Of a stretch of DNA of 64,000 bases, positions 11,201 to 18,985 are shown one piece after another. The notes beneath the pieces were generated by a model. The model made no database searches. It was not told the origin of the DNA and worked only from the letters and a program-made list of their open reading frames with translations. Source of the DNA: a candidate division WOR-3 bacterium (GTDB lineage: Bacteria; Hydrothermota; Tepidihabitantia; SM23-42; JAOAFX01); contig JBDRVV010000001.1 in the NCBI GenBank assembly GCA_039802005.1, positions 1 through 64,000 on the forward strand, in the 5' to 3' direction. The translations under genes and the position numbers were made by a program. The number at the start of each line of letters is the position of its first letter. Position 1 is the first letter of the stretch.

Positions 11201-11695
11201 CTATCCCTGTTTTAAGTTTTTCAGCAATTCTGCAATCCTTGATTTCAAACTTGCATCAATCATTATATCTCCACTCTTGATAACAACCCCACCAATTATA
11301 TCCGGGTCAATGATATTTTTTATACTCACTGGCTTCTTTAATTTCTCAGAAAATTTTGTATACAGCATATCTTTTTCTTCATCTGTCAGAGGAACCGCAG
11401 TCTTCACTTCAATCTCTAAGACACCGGTATCAACCCTTGTTCGTTTGTAATTCCTTAATATCTCACTCAAACTTGACAATGCATTGCAGCGGAGGAGCAA
11501 GAAGACAAATTCATAGGTCTGGGCACTGATATAATCTTTGAAAAGATCTCTTAAGGTCTTTTGTTTCTCTACGAAAGTAATCCTTGGATTTTCAAGATAA
11601 CCGCGCAGTTTGGGCGAAGAACGGAAAGAGGAATCTACAAGTTCCAGTTCAGAAAGTATCTTTTCCATATCTTTATCTTGCAGTCCGTCCGCCAC
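11201..11695 (-). CDS. atpH: F1Fo ATP synthase delta subunit, with an atypical N-terminus
   Basis: From about residue 20 on, the protein is a clear delta/OSCP subunit: SSPKLRGYLENPRITFVEKQ and GVLEIEVKTAVPLTDEEKD, ending in DPDIIGGVVIKSGDIMIDASLKSRI. It joins the b-subunit stator to F1. The family's usual first helix (RRYAKALFELA-like) is only vaguely present as RKVADGLQ, and the region is occupied by a palindrome. I choose the GTG at 11695 (164 residues); an ATG at 11668 would drop the first helix, and a TTG at 11785 would lie deep inside atpF. Neither near start has a good Shine-Dalgarno, so translation probably depends on coupling with atpF. Confidence 0.85.
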   Translation of the reverse strand: MADGLQDKDMEKILSELELVDSSFRSSPKLRGYLENPRITFVEKQKTLRDLFKDYISAQTYEFVFLLLRCNALSSLSEILRNYKRTRVDTGVLEIEVKTAVPLTDEEKDMLYTKFSEKLKKPVSIKNIIDPDIIGGVVIKSGDIMIDASLKSRIAELLKNLKQG

Positions 11696-11726
11696 TTTCC
11701 GCCCATCTGTTGGGCGGATTGGTGGA
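11688..11726 (-). repeat. Palindrome at the atpF/atpH junction
   Basis: Core CCGCCCA-acaga-TGGGCGG (11699-11717), with a further CCAC/GTGG pairing outside, starts at the base after the atpF stop and covers the probable atpH start. It is much more GC-rich than its surroundings, which suggests an inserted REP-like element, or a hairpin controlling atpH translation. Confidence 0.65.
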
Positions 11727-12251
11727 TTATCCTCTTGACGCTGCCTTCTCAAGTTCCTTCTCCACTTCTTTGATTGCCTCTTCAATCAATGCCCGCTGAG
11801 ATTTCTCATCCAGTTTCTTCCTTATTAAATCCGCACTGAGTGTAACAACCATTTCGCCCACTTCTTTCTTTATTTCTGCCATAATATTCTGCTTTTCCGA
11901 TTTGATCTCTTGCATCGTTCTTTCCACAATCTTCCGCGACTCTTCATTCGCCATCTCAATAATTTTCTTTTTTTCCTCATCACCCAATTTTGTCGCCTGT
12001 TCTATTATACGATGCGCCTCTTTCTTTGCCTCTTCAATCAACTGGCGATGCCTTTCTTCAGCCTCCGCAGCCTGTTTTTTCAAATTCTCTGCAGTTTTTA
12101 TGCCATCTTCTATTTTGCTGGAACGGTCTTTGAAGAGTTTTAAAATCGGTTTATAGAGAAATCTATTCAAAATCCACAATAGAATCAAGAAATTCAAAAT
12201 CTGGGCAATGAGTAACAATGGATTTATGCCGAGTTTGGTAAGGGCTTCCAT
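11727..12251 (-). CDS. atpF: F1Fo ATP synthase b subunit
   Basis: This 174-residue peripheral stalk subunit has one N-terminal transmembrane helix (residues 12-30, LLIAQILNFLILLWILNRFL) and then a long charged amphipathic coiled coil (KTAENLKKQAAEAEERHRQL ... KEVEKELEKAA) that dimerises and reaches up to delta. Only one b gene is present, so the stalk is probably a homodimer. It starts 5 bp after atpE. Confidence 0.95.
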   Translation of the reverse strand: MEALTKLGINPLLLIAQILNFLILLWILNRFLYKPILKLFKDRSSKIEDGIKTAENLKKQAAEAEERHRQLIEEAKKEAHRIIEQATKLGDEEKKKIIEMANEESRKIVERTMQEIKSEKQNIMAEIKKEVGEMVVTLSADLIRKKLDEKSQRALIEEAIKEVEKELEKAASRG

Positions 12252-12256
12252 AATTA

Positions 12257-12550
<294 letters not shown>

Positions 12551-12551
12551 C

Positions 12552-13367
12552 TCAATGTTCCTCTTCAGTAGTTGCAATTTTTATAAAAAATAAAGTCAAA
12601 AATGAAAATATTATTGCCTGTATTATCCCAACGAATATTTCAAGGGCAAGAAAAGGTACTGGAATAGCTAAAGGCAATAAAAATAACATCACGGTTAAAA
12701 GCACTTCACCCGCAAAGATATTTCCAAAAAGACGGAAAGAAAATGAAATTATTTTCGCAATTTCCGCAATCAATTCCAATATCCCAACGAAGAACATTAT
12801 CGGATTTTTTAATTTTATGAACCGCTTTAAGAATCCTTTAAAACCGAGAATCTGTATGCTGTAAATCTGAGTAAATATCACCGATATCAATGCCAGTGCA
12901 AGGGTCGTATTGAGGTCTGCGGAAGCGCCTCTAAATAGAGGCACGAATTCCTTATGCTCTTTTATCTCGGGAGCATGGGATTCCTCAACTGTATTGTCTT
13001 TGTGTTCAACCTGCTCTGCATGAGCCGGCCTTTCCCGGTAAATCCCGATAGAACCAACACCTGGTAAAAGTCCAAACCAGTTTATTATCAAAACGAATAG
13101 GAATATAGTCATCACCAGTGGAAAAAATTTTCTACCCTTTTCTTCGCTACCGAATACCTCGCAAACGAGATTGTAAAAATATTCCATAATATATTCAACA
13201 ACATTCTGAATTCCCACGGGGATGATATTCTTTTTCGCCCTTATCAGCGCTATAATGATAATAAATAAGAGAATTGTGAGATAGGTGACGAGTAAAGAAT
13301 TTGTTACCGGTAAAGGACCTATTCTAAATAACTCCTCAGCTGCGATTGATATATGAATATTTTGCAT
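12552..13367 (-). CDS. atpB: F1Fo ATP synthase a subunit
   Basis: This 271-residue membrane subunit carries the key segment ISFSFRLFGNIFAGEVLL with the essential Arg that faces the c-ring, and about five to six helices. A hydrophilic insert rich in His and Glu (ERPAHAEQVEHKDNTVEESH) lies around residues 112-135, probably a periplasmic loop after the second helix; it is longer than usual. The gene opens the operon; no atpI precedes it. Its ATG is 8 nt from a TATAAT box, so the operon mRNA is nearly leaderless. Confidence 0.95.
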   Translation of the reverse strand: MQNIHISIAAEELFRIGPLPVTNSLLVTYLTILLFIIIIALIRAKKNIIPVGIQNVVEYIMEYFYNLVCEVFGSEEKGRKFFPLVMTIFLFVLIINWFGLLPGVGSIGIYRERPAHAEQVEHKDNTVEESHAPEIKEHKEFVPLFRGASADLNTTLALALISVIFTQIYSIQILGFKGFLKRFIKLKNPIMFFVGILELIAEIAKIISFSFRLFGNIFAGEVLLTVMLFLLPLAIPVPFLALEIFVGIIQAIIFSFLTLFFIKIATTEEEH

Positions 13368-13375
13368 AGAAATAA

Positions 13376-13403
13376 ATTATATCCAATTTTTGAAAAAAAT
13401 CAA
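13376..13403 (-). promoter_or_regulatory. Promoter of the atp operon
   Basis: Minus strand TTGATT (13403-13398), 16-bp spacer, TATAAT (13381-13376). The -35 box is 7 bp from the -35 box of the divergent rpmB promoter. Confidence 0.75.
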
Positions 13404-13410
13404 GTCAGTA

Positions 13411-13438
13411 TTGACAGTGCATAAAAATTACTTATAAT
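13411..13438 (+). promoter_or_regulatory. Promoter of rpmB
   Basis: TTGACA (13411-13416), 16-bp spacer, TATAAT (13433-13438). The leader to the ATG is about 15 nt and contains GAAAGGAG. Confidence 0.8.
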
Positions 13439-13460
13439 TGATTTGTGAAAGGAGCGAAGA

Positions 13461-13649
13461 ATGGCGAGAGAATGTTCAATATGCGGGAAAAAGGCACAGG
13501 TCGGTTCAAAGATCAGCCATGCCCATAATGTCTCAAAGAGAAGGTTCAATGTTAATCTTCAAAGGGTAAGGATAAAAATAGACGGCAAGATTAAAAGGGT
13601 GCTGGTTTGTACCGACTGTTTAAGTGCCGGAAAAGTGACCAAGGTTTAA
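13461..13649 (+). CDS. rpmB: 50S ribosomal protein L28
   Basis: This 62-residue L28 has the CSICGKK and CTDCL Cys pairs of zinc-binding L28 forms and the typical SHAHNVSKRRFNVNLQRVR core. The length is normal. It has its own strong promoter and an AAAGGAG ribosome-binding site. The neighbouring ZIP transporter begins 15 bp downstream and is probably cotranscribed. Confidence 0.97.
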   Translation: MARECSICGKKAQVGSKISHAHNVSKRRFNVNLQRVRIKIDGKIKRVLVCTDCLSAGKVTKV

Positions 13650-13664
13650 TATAAATAATGAATT

Positions 13665-14408
13665 ATGGTCGTTGCCTATACCCTGGTCAGTGTTGCTTTG
13701 GTAAGTTTGATTTCTCTTATCGGCGTACTATTCTTATCAATAAAACCTGAGAAATTAAACAAAATCCTTTTGTTGCTGGTAAGTTTTGCAGCAGGTTCTT
13801 TATTCGGAGACGCCATTATTCACCTGCTGCCCGAGGCATTTGAACAGATTGAAAATACCCTAAACGCTTCCCTGCTTACAATAGCAGGGATCTTTATATT
13901 TTTTGTTTTGGAAAAATTTGTGCGCTGGCGCCACTGCCATATACCAACTTCAAAAGAACATCCCCATCCCATGGTGACACTGAATCTCGTAGGCGATCTG
14001 GTTCATAATTTAATAGATGGGATGATTATAGGAGCAAGTTATTCCGTAAGCATTCCAATAGGTTTTGCAACTACAATAGCCGTTATTATGCATGAAATTC
14101 CACAGGAAATTGGCGATTTCGGCGTCTTCCTCCATGGTGGTTTGAGCATAAAGAATGCACTGATACTAAATTTTCTATCAGCACTCACTGCCGTCTTTGG
14201 CGGTGTGATCTCTCTAATTCTCGGTCCTGCTGTAAAGAATTATTCAATCGTCCTTTTACCCTTGACTGCAGGTGGATTTATCTATATCGCAGGTTCTGAC
14301 CTGATTCCTGAACTACAGGGATGTGAGACCCCGAGGATGTCTTTTATCCAGTTGATTGCAATGGCTTGCGGTGTTGGCATAATGGCACTCTTGATAATCT
14401 TGGAATAA
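13665..14408 (+). CDS. ZIP-family divalent metal transporter
   Basis: A 247-residue membrane protein with about eight hydrophobic helices. The metal-path residues of ZIP proteins are present: HLLPEAFE in helix 2, a His-rich cytosolic loop (RWRHCHIPTSKEHPHP), VHNLIDGMIIGAS in helix 4 and HEIPQEIGDF in helix 5. It probably imports Zn2+ or another divalent ion. There is no strong Shine-Dalgarno; it sits between rpmB and a prenyltransferase gene, with a 7-bp gap to the latter. Confidence 0.9.
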   Translation: MVVAYTLVSVALVSLISLIGVLFLSIKPEKLNKILLLLVSFAAGSLFGDAIIHLLPEAFEQIENTLNASLLTIAGIFIFFVLEKFVRWRHCHIPTSKEHPHPMVTLNLVGDLVHNLIDGMIIGASYSVSIPIGFATTIAVIMHEIPQEIGDFGVFLHGGLSIKNALILNFLSALTAVFGGVISLILGPAVKNYSIVLLPLTAGGFIYIAGSDLIPELQGCETPRMSFIQLIAMACGVGIMALLIILE

Positions 14409-14415
14409 ATCTACA

Positions 14416-15357
14416 TTGAATCAAGATAAAAAGATAAATATTTTTGATTATTTTTTCATCCTCAGACCACTCATTTTAATTCCGGTTTTTGATTTCTTTC
14501 TCATTGGAAATTACACTGCCTATGGAAAAAGTATTTTTACCCATAAAACACTGCTGGGGCTATTTATCTACGGTATATTAATGGGTGGCGTATATATTTT
14601 AAATCAAATCACAGATATTGAAACCGATAGAATAAATAAAAAACTATTTTTACTCTCAGAAAATTTTATACCTGTGCAGCATGCATACATTGAGATGTTT
14701 ATGTTGTGGGGTATTTCATTGTTTCTCTCATGGTATTTTGGTTTGTCATTTTTTTTGGTAATGTTAGGGTCATTACTACTCGGTGTTTTTTATTCCTTGC
14801 CTCCGATAAAATTAAAAGGAAAGCCTATTCTTGATACCCTGAGTAATGGATTTGGCTATGGTATGCTGAACTTTATTGCCGGCTGGTTAATGCAAAAGGA
14901 TTTTGAATGGCAGGCTTTTTTAATATTTTTACCCTATTTTTTTAGTATCTGTGCAGTCTTTATAAATACAACAATTGTTGATATTAAAGGAGATAGAGAA
15001 TCGGGTGAGATTACAACATCTGTCTTTCTGGGTGAAAAACTATCTTATATCATTTCTTCAAGCCTCATTTTATTGGGTGTTTTATTTTCAATAATAAACA
15101 GGGATATAATCTGCCTGATTCCTTCTGCAATTGCGCTTCCTTTATTTACCTATTTAACCTTTTATTATTTTATATATAAAAGAGTAAATCGCAAGTTCAC
15201 CATTTTATCTTTCAGATTGCCAGGGCTCATATTTACCGCAATCACCTGCGTTATATATCCAGGATACATTCCATTTTTATTAGTCGTTATGATAGGAATG
15301 AAAATATATTACAAAAAGCGATTCAATATGGATTATCCTACCTTGAATCAGGGATAA
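14416..15357 (+). CDS. UbiA-family prenyltransferase
   Basis: This 313-residue integral membrane enzyme has both Asp-rich motifs of the UbiA superfamily, NQITDIETDRINKK (first third) and DIKGDRESGEITT (second half), and about eight to nine helices. It should transfer a polyprenyl group to an aromatic or other acceptor. The segment LPPIKLKGKPILDTLSNGFGY is reminiscent of chlorophyll-synthase-like and geranylgeranylglyceryl-phosphate enzymes, but the substrate cannot be assigned, and no menaquinone genes are nearby. The start is a TTG directly after the ZIP gene. A bidirectional terminator follows. Confidence 0.85.
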   Translation: MNQDKKINIFDYFFILRPLILIPVFDFFLIGNYTAYGKSIFTHKTLLGLFIYGILMGGVYILNQITDIETDRINKKLFLLSENFIPVQHAYIEMFMLWGISLFLSWYFGLSFFLVMLGSLLLGVFYSLPPIKLKGKPILDTLSNGFGYGMLNFIAGWLMQKDFEWQAFLIFLPYFFSICAVFINTTIVDIKGDRESGEITTSVFLGEKLSYIISSSLILLGVLFSIINRDIICLIPSAIALPLFTYLTFYYFIYKRVNRKFTILSFRLPGLIFTAITCVIYPGYIPFLLVVMIGMKIYYKKRFNMDYPTLNQG

Positions 15358-15362
15358 AAAAT

Positions 15363-15394
15363 AAAGGGGATTGGTAAAACCAATCCCCTTTTTA
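15363..15394. terminator. Bidirectional intrinsic terminator between the UbiA-family and HU genes
   Basis: AAAGGGGATTGGT / ACCAATCCCCTTT stem (15363-15375 with 15379-15391), with T runs on both strands. It serves the convergent prenyltransferase and HU genes. Confidence 0.9.
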
Positions 15395-15407
15395 TTGGAT
15401 ATTTGAA

Positions 15408-15689
15408 TTACTTTACAGCCTTCTTTAGCTCACGTCCTGCCTTGAATTTCGGAACGCGCTTTGCTGGAACCTTAATCATTTCTCCTGTTTGGGGATTCTT
15501 TGCCGTACGCGCTTTTCTCTTTGCCACCATGAATGTACCGAATCCCACGAGCGTTATTCTATCACCCTTCTTGAGCGCAGCAGTGACTGTGTCAACAAAT
15601 GTATCTAACGCTACGCCCGCTGCTTTTTTACTAATATTTGCCTTTTTGGCAATGGCATCTATAAGTTGTGCCTTGGTCATTTTAAACAC
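15408..15689 (-). CDS. hup: HU-family DNA-binding protein
   Basis: This 93-residue nucleoid protein has the HU/IHF dimer core (KAQLIDAIAKKANISKKAA), the GFGTF motif, and the beta-arm containing ARTAKNPQTGEMIKVPAK with the DNA-intercalating Pro. It bends and compacts DNA. A strong promoter and a GAGGAGG ribosome-binding site point to high expression. Confidence 0.95.
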   Translation of the reverse strand: MFKMTKAQLIDAIAKKANISKKAAGVALDTFVDTVTAALKKGDRITLVGFGTFMVAKRKARTAKNPQTGEMIKVPAKRVPKFKAGRELKKAVK

Positions 15690-15708
15690 CTCCTCTTTTA
15701 GATGCTAA

Positions 15709-15736
15709 ATTATACTTATATTTCCCGCTTTGTCAA
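15709..15736 (-). promoter_or_regulatory. Promoter of the HU gene
   Basis: Minus strand TTGACA (15736-15731), 16-bp spacer, TATAAT (15714-15709). Unlike several neighbouring genes, HU has a leader of about 15-20 nt with a Shine-Dalgarno. Confidence 0.8.
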
Positions 15737-15745
15737 GCATCAAAA

Positions 15746-16093
15746 TTATATTTTAACGGGTTCTAAAAAACTCTGGAATTCGACCAACCTACCTTCTGGG
15801 TCTTTGATAAAAAAGTGGTAAATTTTATATTTTTCATTCACCATTGGCTCCGCCAGTGCCTCAAGCCGGAATTTTTTATACATTTCATAAACCTGGTCCG
15901 TATTCTCATAGAAAAATGTGATTATTCCCTGAGTATCAACTTCCTCACGCTGGCAGAAACCAAGCAACAAATTTCCATGTTTGAGTATTGAACAATCTGC
16001 CTGTTCCAGCCAGATTTCCATACCAATCATTTTTGTATAAAAATCCTTAATTTTGGTTAAATTCTTTGTCTTAAAAAAGATAATGCCTGACAT
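15746..16093 (-). CDS. VOC-family (glyoxalase/bleomycin-resistance fold) protein
   Basis: This 115-residue protein is one VOC module: NLTKIKDFYTKMIGMEI at the N-terminus and FFIKDPEGRLVEFQSFLEP at the C-terminus, the latter with the family's metal-site Glu (VEF). Two modules, usually from a dimer, make one site. The substrate is unknown. The ATG is only 5 nt after a TATAAT box, so the mRNA is probably leaderless. Confidence 0.85.
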   Translation of the reverse strand: MSGIIFFKTKNLTKIKDFYTKMIGMEIWLEQADCSILKHGNLLLGFCQREEVDTQGIITFFYENTDQVYEMYKKFRLEALAEPMVNEKYKIYHFFIKDPEGRLVEFQSFLEPVKI

Positions 16094-16098
16094 AGCAT

Positions 16099-16126
16099 AT
16101 TATATTTAATTCAAGGCAAAAATCAA
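16099..16126 (-). promoter_or_regulatory. Promoter of the VOC gene
   Basis: Minus strand TTGATT (16126-16121), 16-bp spacer, TATAAT (16104-16099), with the start codon 5 nt downstream. Confidence 0.65.
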
Positions 16127-16173
16127 GACCGGCACTTTGATTTTTTTCTAAGTAATCATATTCCTGGTAGTTC

Positions 16174-16201
16174 TTGACTTTGGGCAATTTTTCAATATAA
16201 T
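16174..16201 (+). promoter_or_regulatory. Promoter of the 2-oxoacid oxidoreductase operon
   Basis: TTGACT (16174-16179), 16-bp spacer, TATAAT (16196-16201). It gives an unusually long leader of about 155 nt before the ferredoxin gene. Confidence 0.7.
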
Positions 16202-16207
16202 ATCTCC

Positions 16208-16362
16208 ATTAGCAGAAAGGCAGCGATAATTTTGATTAGATTTGGCTTTAGCAAATTCCGAGAGAAAATTTTTATTTATTCTCTCAAAATAAATAAATCC
16301 GCAAAGGCATTTCCTATTAATAAATGGATATGCCCTATATTTAATAACATTAAGGAGGTTTG
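16208..16362 (+). other. Long, possibly structured 5' UTR of the oxidoreductase operon
   Basis: About 155 nt without a gene. It holds a GAGAGAA / TTCTCTC hairpin (around 16259-16286) and a second imperfect stem, GGCAT ... ATGCC (around 16304-16336), then AAGGAGG. I recognise no known riboswitch. It may be a cis-regulatory RNA or just a long leader. Confidence 0.35.
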
Positions 16363-16572
16363 ATGCCTGAAGTCAAGATTTTGGAAGAAGTTTGTAAGGG
16401 ATGCGGTCTTTGCTGCGATAGTGTATGCCCGGCAAATATATTAAGGCTTGCACCTGACCGTATCAATTCAAGCGGTTATCACCCTGCAGAGGTGACTGAT
16501 ATGTCAAAATGTATTGGCTGCGGATACTGTTATATGACCTGTCCAGAACCAGCGATTGAGGTTTACAAATAA
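16363..16572 (+). CDS. Ferredoxin-like delta subunit of 2-oxoacid:ferredoxin oxidoreductase
   Basis: A 69-residue protein with two [4Fe-4S] motifs, CKGCGLCCDSVCP and CIGCGYCYMTCP. It passes electrons from the oxidoreductase core to ferredoxin. The ATG at 16363 is chosen over the TTG one codon before it, because AAGGAGG ends 4 nt upstream. It is the first of four genes in the order delta-alpha-beta-gamma, the usual layout for 2-oxoglutarate or branched-chain 2-oxoacid oxidoreductases. Confidence 0.92.
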   Translation: MPEVKILEEVCKGCGLCCDSVCPANILRLAPDRINSSGYHPAEVTDMSKCIGCGYCYMTCPEPAIEVYK

Positions 16573-16581
16573 GGAGATATT

Positions 16582-17646
16582 ATGGCTGAAAAAGAATTAA
16601 TGTATGGAAATCATGCACTGGTTGAAGGGGTGATATATGCGGGTTGCAGATTTTTTGCAGGTTACCCAATAACCCCGCAGAATGAAGTTCCCGAGTATAT
16701 GTCAATAAGGATGAACGAGGTGGGTGGTGTATTCCTCCAGACCGAAAGTGAGCTTGCCGCAATAAATATGCTTTTTGGTGCAGCATCCGCAGGTGCAAGG
16801 GCAATGACTTCATCCAGTTCTCCTGGAATAAGTTTAATGCAGGAAGGGCTTTCTTATATTGCGGGTGCTGATGTGCCGGTCCTTGTTGCGAATATTGTGC
16901 GCGGCGGGCCCGGGTTAGGAAATATCGCACCTGCTCAATCCGATTATTTTCAGTCAGTAAAAAGTGGTGGTCATGGAGATTATCATACAATAGTCCTTGC
17001 CCCGAATTCTGTCCAGGAACTCTTTGAATTTCCGAAACTTGCCTTTGAACTTGCGGAAAAATATAGAAATCCGGCATTGCTCCTTGCTGATGGTTTACTC
17101 GGACAGATGATGGAACCGGTGGAGATAAAAGGGGAACCCGTTGACCCGAAATCGTTGCCCGAACAGGATTGGTGGCTTACTGGTTGTAAGGGAAGAGAAA
17201 GAAGGGTGATACGCTCTTATGATTTGAGACCGGGTAAACTTGAGGAATGGAACTGGCGTAGATGGGAAAAATATCAAACGATTATCAAAAATGAGCAGAG
17301 GTATGAAGGAATTAAAATTGACGACGCTGAAATAATTATAGTTGCTTATGGAACTTCATCCCGTGTTGCTGAGGCAGGCTTGAGGATTGCAAGAGAAAAG
17401 GGTATAAAGGTTGGTTTATTAAGACCAATTACACTTTGGCCATTTCCTGCAGATATAATAAGTGAACTATCAAAAAGAATTGAAAATTTCCTCGTTATTG
17501 AAATGAGTCTTGGTCAGATGATTGAAGATGTGAAACTGGCAATTGAAGGGCGTTCAAAGGTCCATTTCATAGGCCATCCTGGTGGGGGATTACCAAATGC
17601 CCAGGAGGTCTATAATAAGATTGTTGAAATAAGGGGTAAGAAATGA
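16582..17646 (+). CDS. vorB: 2-oxoacid:ferredoxin oxidoreductase alpha subunit (VorB-like)
   Basis: This 354-residue subunit carries the pyrimidine-binding TPP domain: YAGCRFFAGYPITPQNEVPEY, the LQTESELAAINMLFGAA segment with the catalytic Glu, TSSSSPGISLMQEGLSYIAG, and NIVRGGPGLGNIAPAQSDYF. These closely resemble 3-methyl-2-oxobutanoate (branched-chain) oxidoreductase VorB; a 2-oxoglutarate enzyme (KorA) is the main alternative. The complex oxidatively decarboxylates a 2-oxoacid to its acyl-CoA with reduced ferredoxin, a mark of anaerobes. Its stop overlaps the beta-subunit start (ATGA). Confidence 0.9.
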   Translation: MAEKELMYGNHALVEGVIYAGCRFFAGYPITPQNEVPEYMSIRMNEVGGVFLQTESELAAINMLFGAASAGARAMTSSSSPGISLMQEGLSYIAGADVPVLVANIVRGGPGLGNIAPAQSDYFQSVKSGGHGDYHTIVLAPNSVQELFEFPKLAFELAEKYRNPALLLADGLLGQMMEPVEIKGEPVDPKSLPEQDWWLTGCKGRERRVIRSYDLRPGKLEEWNWRRWEKYQTIIKNEQRYEGIKIDDAEIIIVAYGTSSRVAEAGLRIAREKGIKVGLLRPITLWPFPADIISELSKRIENFLVIEMSLGQMIEDVKLAIEGRSKVHFIGHPGGGLPNAQEVYNKIVEIRGKK

Positions 17647-18392
17647 AACTACTATTTGGTAGACCTTCAGGCTTGACTGAGATAAAACAACGCTATTGCC
17701 CTGGTTGTGGCCACGGGATTGTCCATCGTATAATTGGTGAACTGCTTGTTGAAATGAATATCAGGGAAAAGGCGATCGGTATTGCACCTGTCGGTTGTTC
17801 GGTATTTGCCGATGAGTATTTCAACTGCGATATGATACAGGTTCCCCATGGCAGGGCACCGGCAGTAGCGACCGGGATAAAAAGAGCAAGACCTGATTGC
17901 TTTGTCTTTTCATATCAGGGTGATGGTGACCTTGCCGCAATTGGAACTGCCGAAACGATTCATGCTGCAGCAAGAAATGAAAATATAACGATAATCTTTA
18001 TCAATAATGCAATTTATGGTATGACTGGTGGACAGCTCGCACCGACAACCTTACCGGGTATGAGGTCAACGACTTCAGTAAAAGGAAGGGATGTGGTAAA
18101 ACAGGGTTATCCCATAAGGGTATGTGAACTTCTAAATGGGCTTGATGGTCCATATTATCTTGAACGAGTTGCGGTTGATACACCGAAGAATATCATAAAG
18201 ACAAAAAAGGCAATAAAGACTGCATTCCAGTATCAACTTGATAATAAAGGATTCTCCCTTATTGAGGTTCTTTCTATGTGTCCCACAGGTTGGGGTGTTA
18301 CACCAATTCAGGCAAAGAAATGGATTGCTGAAGTAATGGCAAAGTATTATCCAATGGGTGAATTCCGCAATCGGGCAAAGGAGGTAAAGTGA
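17643..18392 (+). CDS. 2-oxoacid:ferredoxin oxidoreductase beta subunit
   Basis: This 249-residue TPP- and FeS-binding subunit has YCPGCGHGIVHR with two of the cluster Cys, APVGCSVFADEYFNCD, and the TPP motif GDGDLAAIGTAETIHAA followed by FINNAIYGMTGGQ. It is coupled by 4-bp overlaps to both the alpha and gamma genes, so subunits are made in equal amounts. Confidence 0.95.
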   Translation: MKLLFGRPSGLTEIKQRYCPGCGHGIVHRIIGELLVEMNIREKAIGIAPVGCSVFADEYFNCDMIQVPHGRAPAVATGIKRARPDCFVFSYQGDGDLAAIGTAETIHAAARNENITIIFINNAIYGMTGGQLAPTTLPGMRSTTSVKGRDVVKQGYPIRVCELLNGLDGPYYLERVAVDTPKNIIKTKKAIKTAFQYQLDNKGFSLIEVLSMCPTGWGVTPIQAKKWIAEVMAKYYPMGEFRNRAKEVK

Positions 18393-18922
18393 CAAAAGAA
18401 TTCATCATCGCCGGATTTGGTGGCCAGGGCATTGTATCATCAGGCATAATACTTGCCTATGCTGGGCTATTAGAAGATTTAAATGTCACATTCTTCCCTT
18501 CTTATGGGGCGGAAATGCGCGGTGGCACAGCAAATTGCCAGGTAGTGGTGTCTGATGAAAAGATTGCTTCACCGGTAGTGGTCAATCCCGATATTGTCAT
18601 AATAATGAATGAACCATCGCTTTTAAAATTTGAACCATTAGTTAAACCGAACGGAATTCTATTTTTCAATCAGACCCTAATCAAATCTCGTCCTACAAGA
18701 AATGATATTGAGGTAATTCCCATAGAGGCAAATAAAGTTGCTGAAGAACTCGGACAGGGCAGAATTGCAAATATGGTGATGCTGGGCGCGGTTATAAAAA
18801 AGACAAAAATAGTGAGCATTGAGTCAATGAAGAAGGCACAGCGCAAAAGGTTTGGTCGTGCAAGCGAAGAGCAGCTTGTCCTAAATGACCGTGCGCTTGA
18901 AAAGGGTTACGAATTACTGTAA
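18389..18922 (+). CDS. 2-oxoacid:ferredoxin oxidoreductase gamma subunit
   Basis: This 177-residue subunit begins IIAGFGGQGIVSSGIILAYAG and contains FFPSYGAEMRGGTANCQVV, both hallmarks of the gamma domain that binds CoA in this family. The start is a GTG overlapping the beta-subunit stop (GTGA). It closes the four-gene set; a 63-bp gap separates it from the next gene, without a visible terminator. Confidence 0.95.
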   Translation: MTKEFIIAGFGGQGIVSSGIILAYAGLLEDLNVTFFPSYGAEMRGGTANCQVVVSDEKIASPVVVNPDIVIIMNEPSLLKFEPLVKPNGILFFNQTLIKSRPTRNDIEVIPIEANKVAEELGQGRIANMVMLGAVIKKTKIVSIESMKKAQRKRFGRASEEQLVLNDRALEKGYELL

Positions 18923-18985
18923 AAAATTTTTTAATAGGTTCTTCTAAAAATTTAAAACTTTGCAGTTGATTGGTGTTCTTAAAAT

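Noticed and set aside
11700-11785. Frameshifted atpH whose missing first helix lies in another frame
   Set aside because: I read the other two frames across the atpF/atpH junction; none encodes an RRYAKALFE-like helix.
16120-16360. A sigma-54 (-24/-12) promoter before the oxidoreductase operon
   Set aside because: GGCAC at 16132-16136 lacks the paired TTGC element at the right spacing; a sigma-70-type promoter explains the region better. No convincing -24/-12 site was noticed in the other gaps either.
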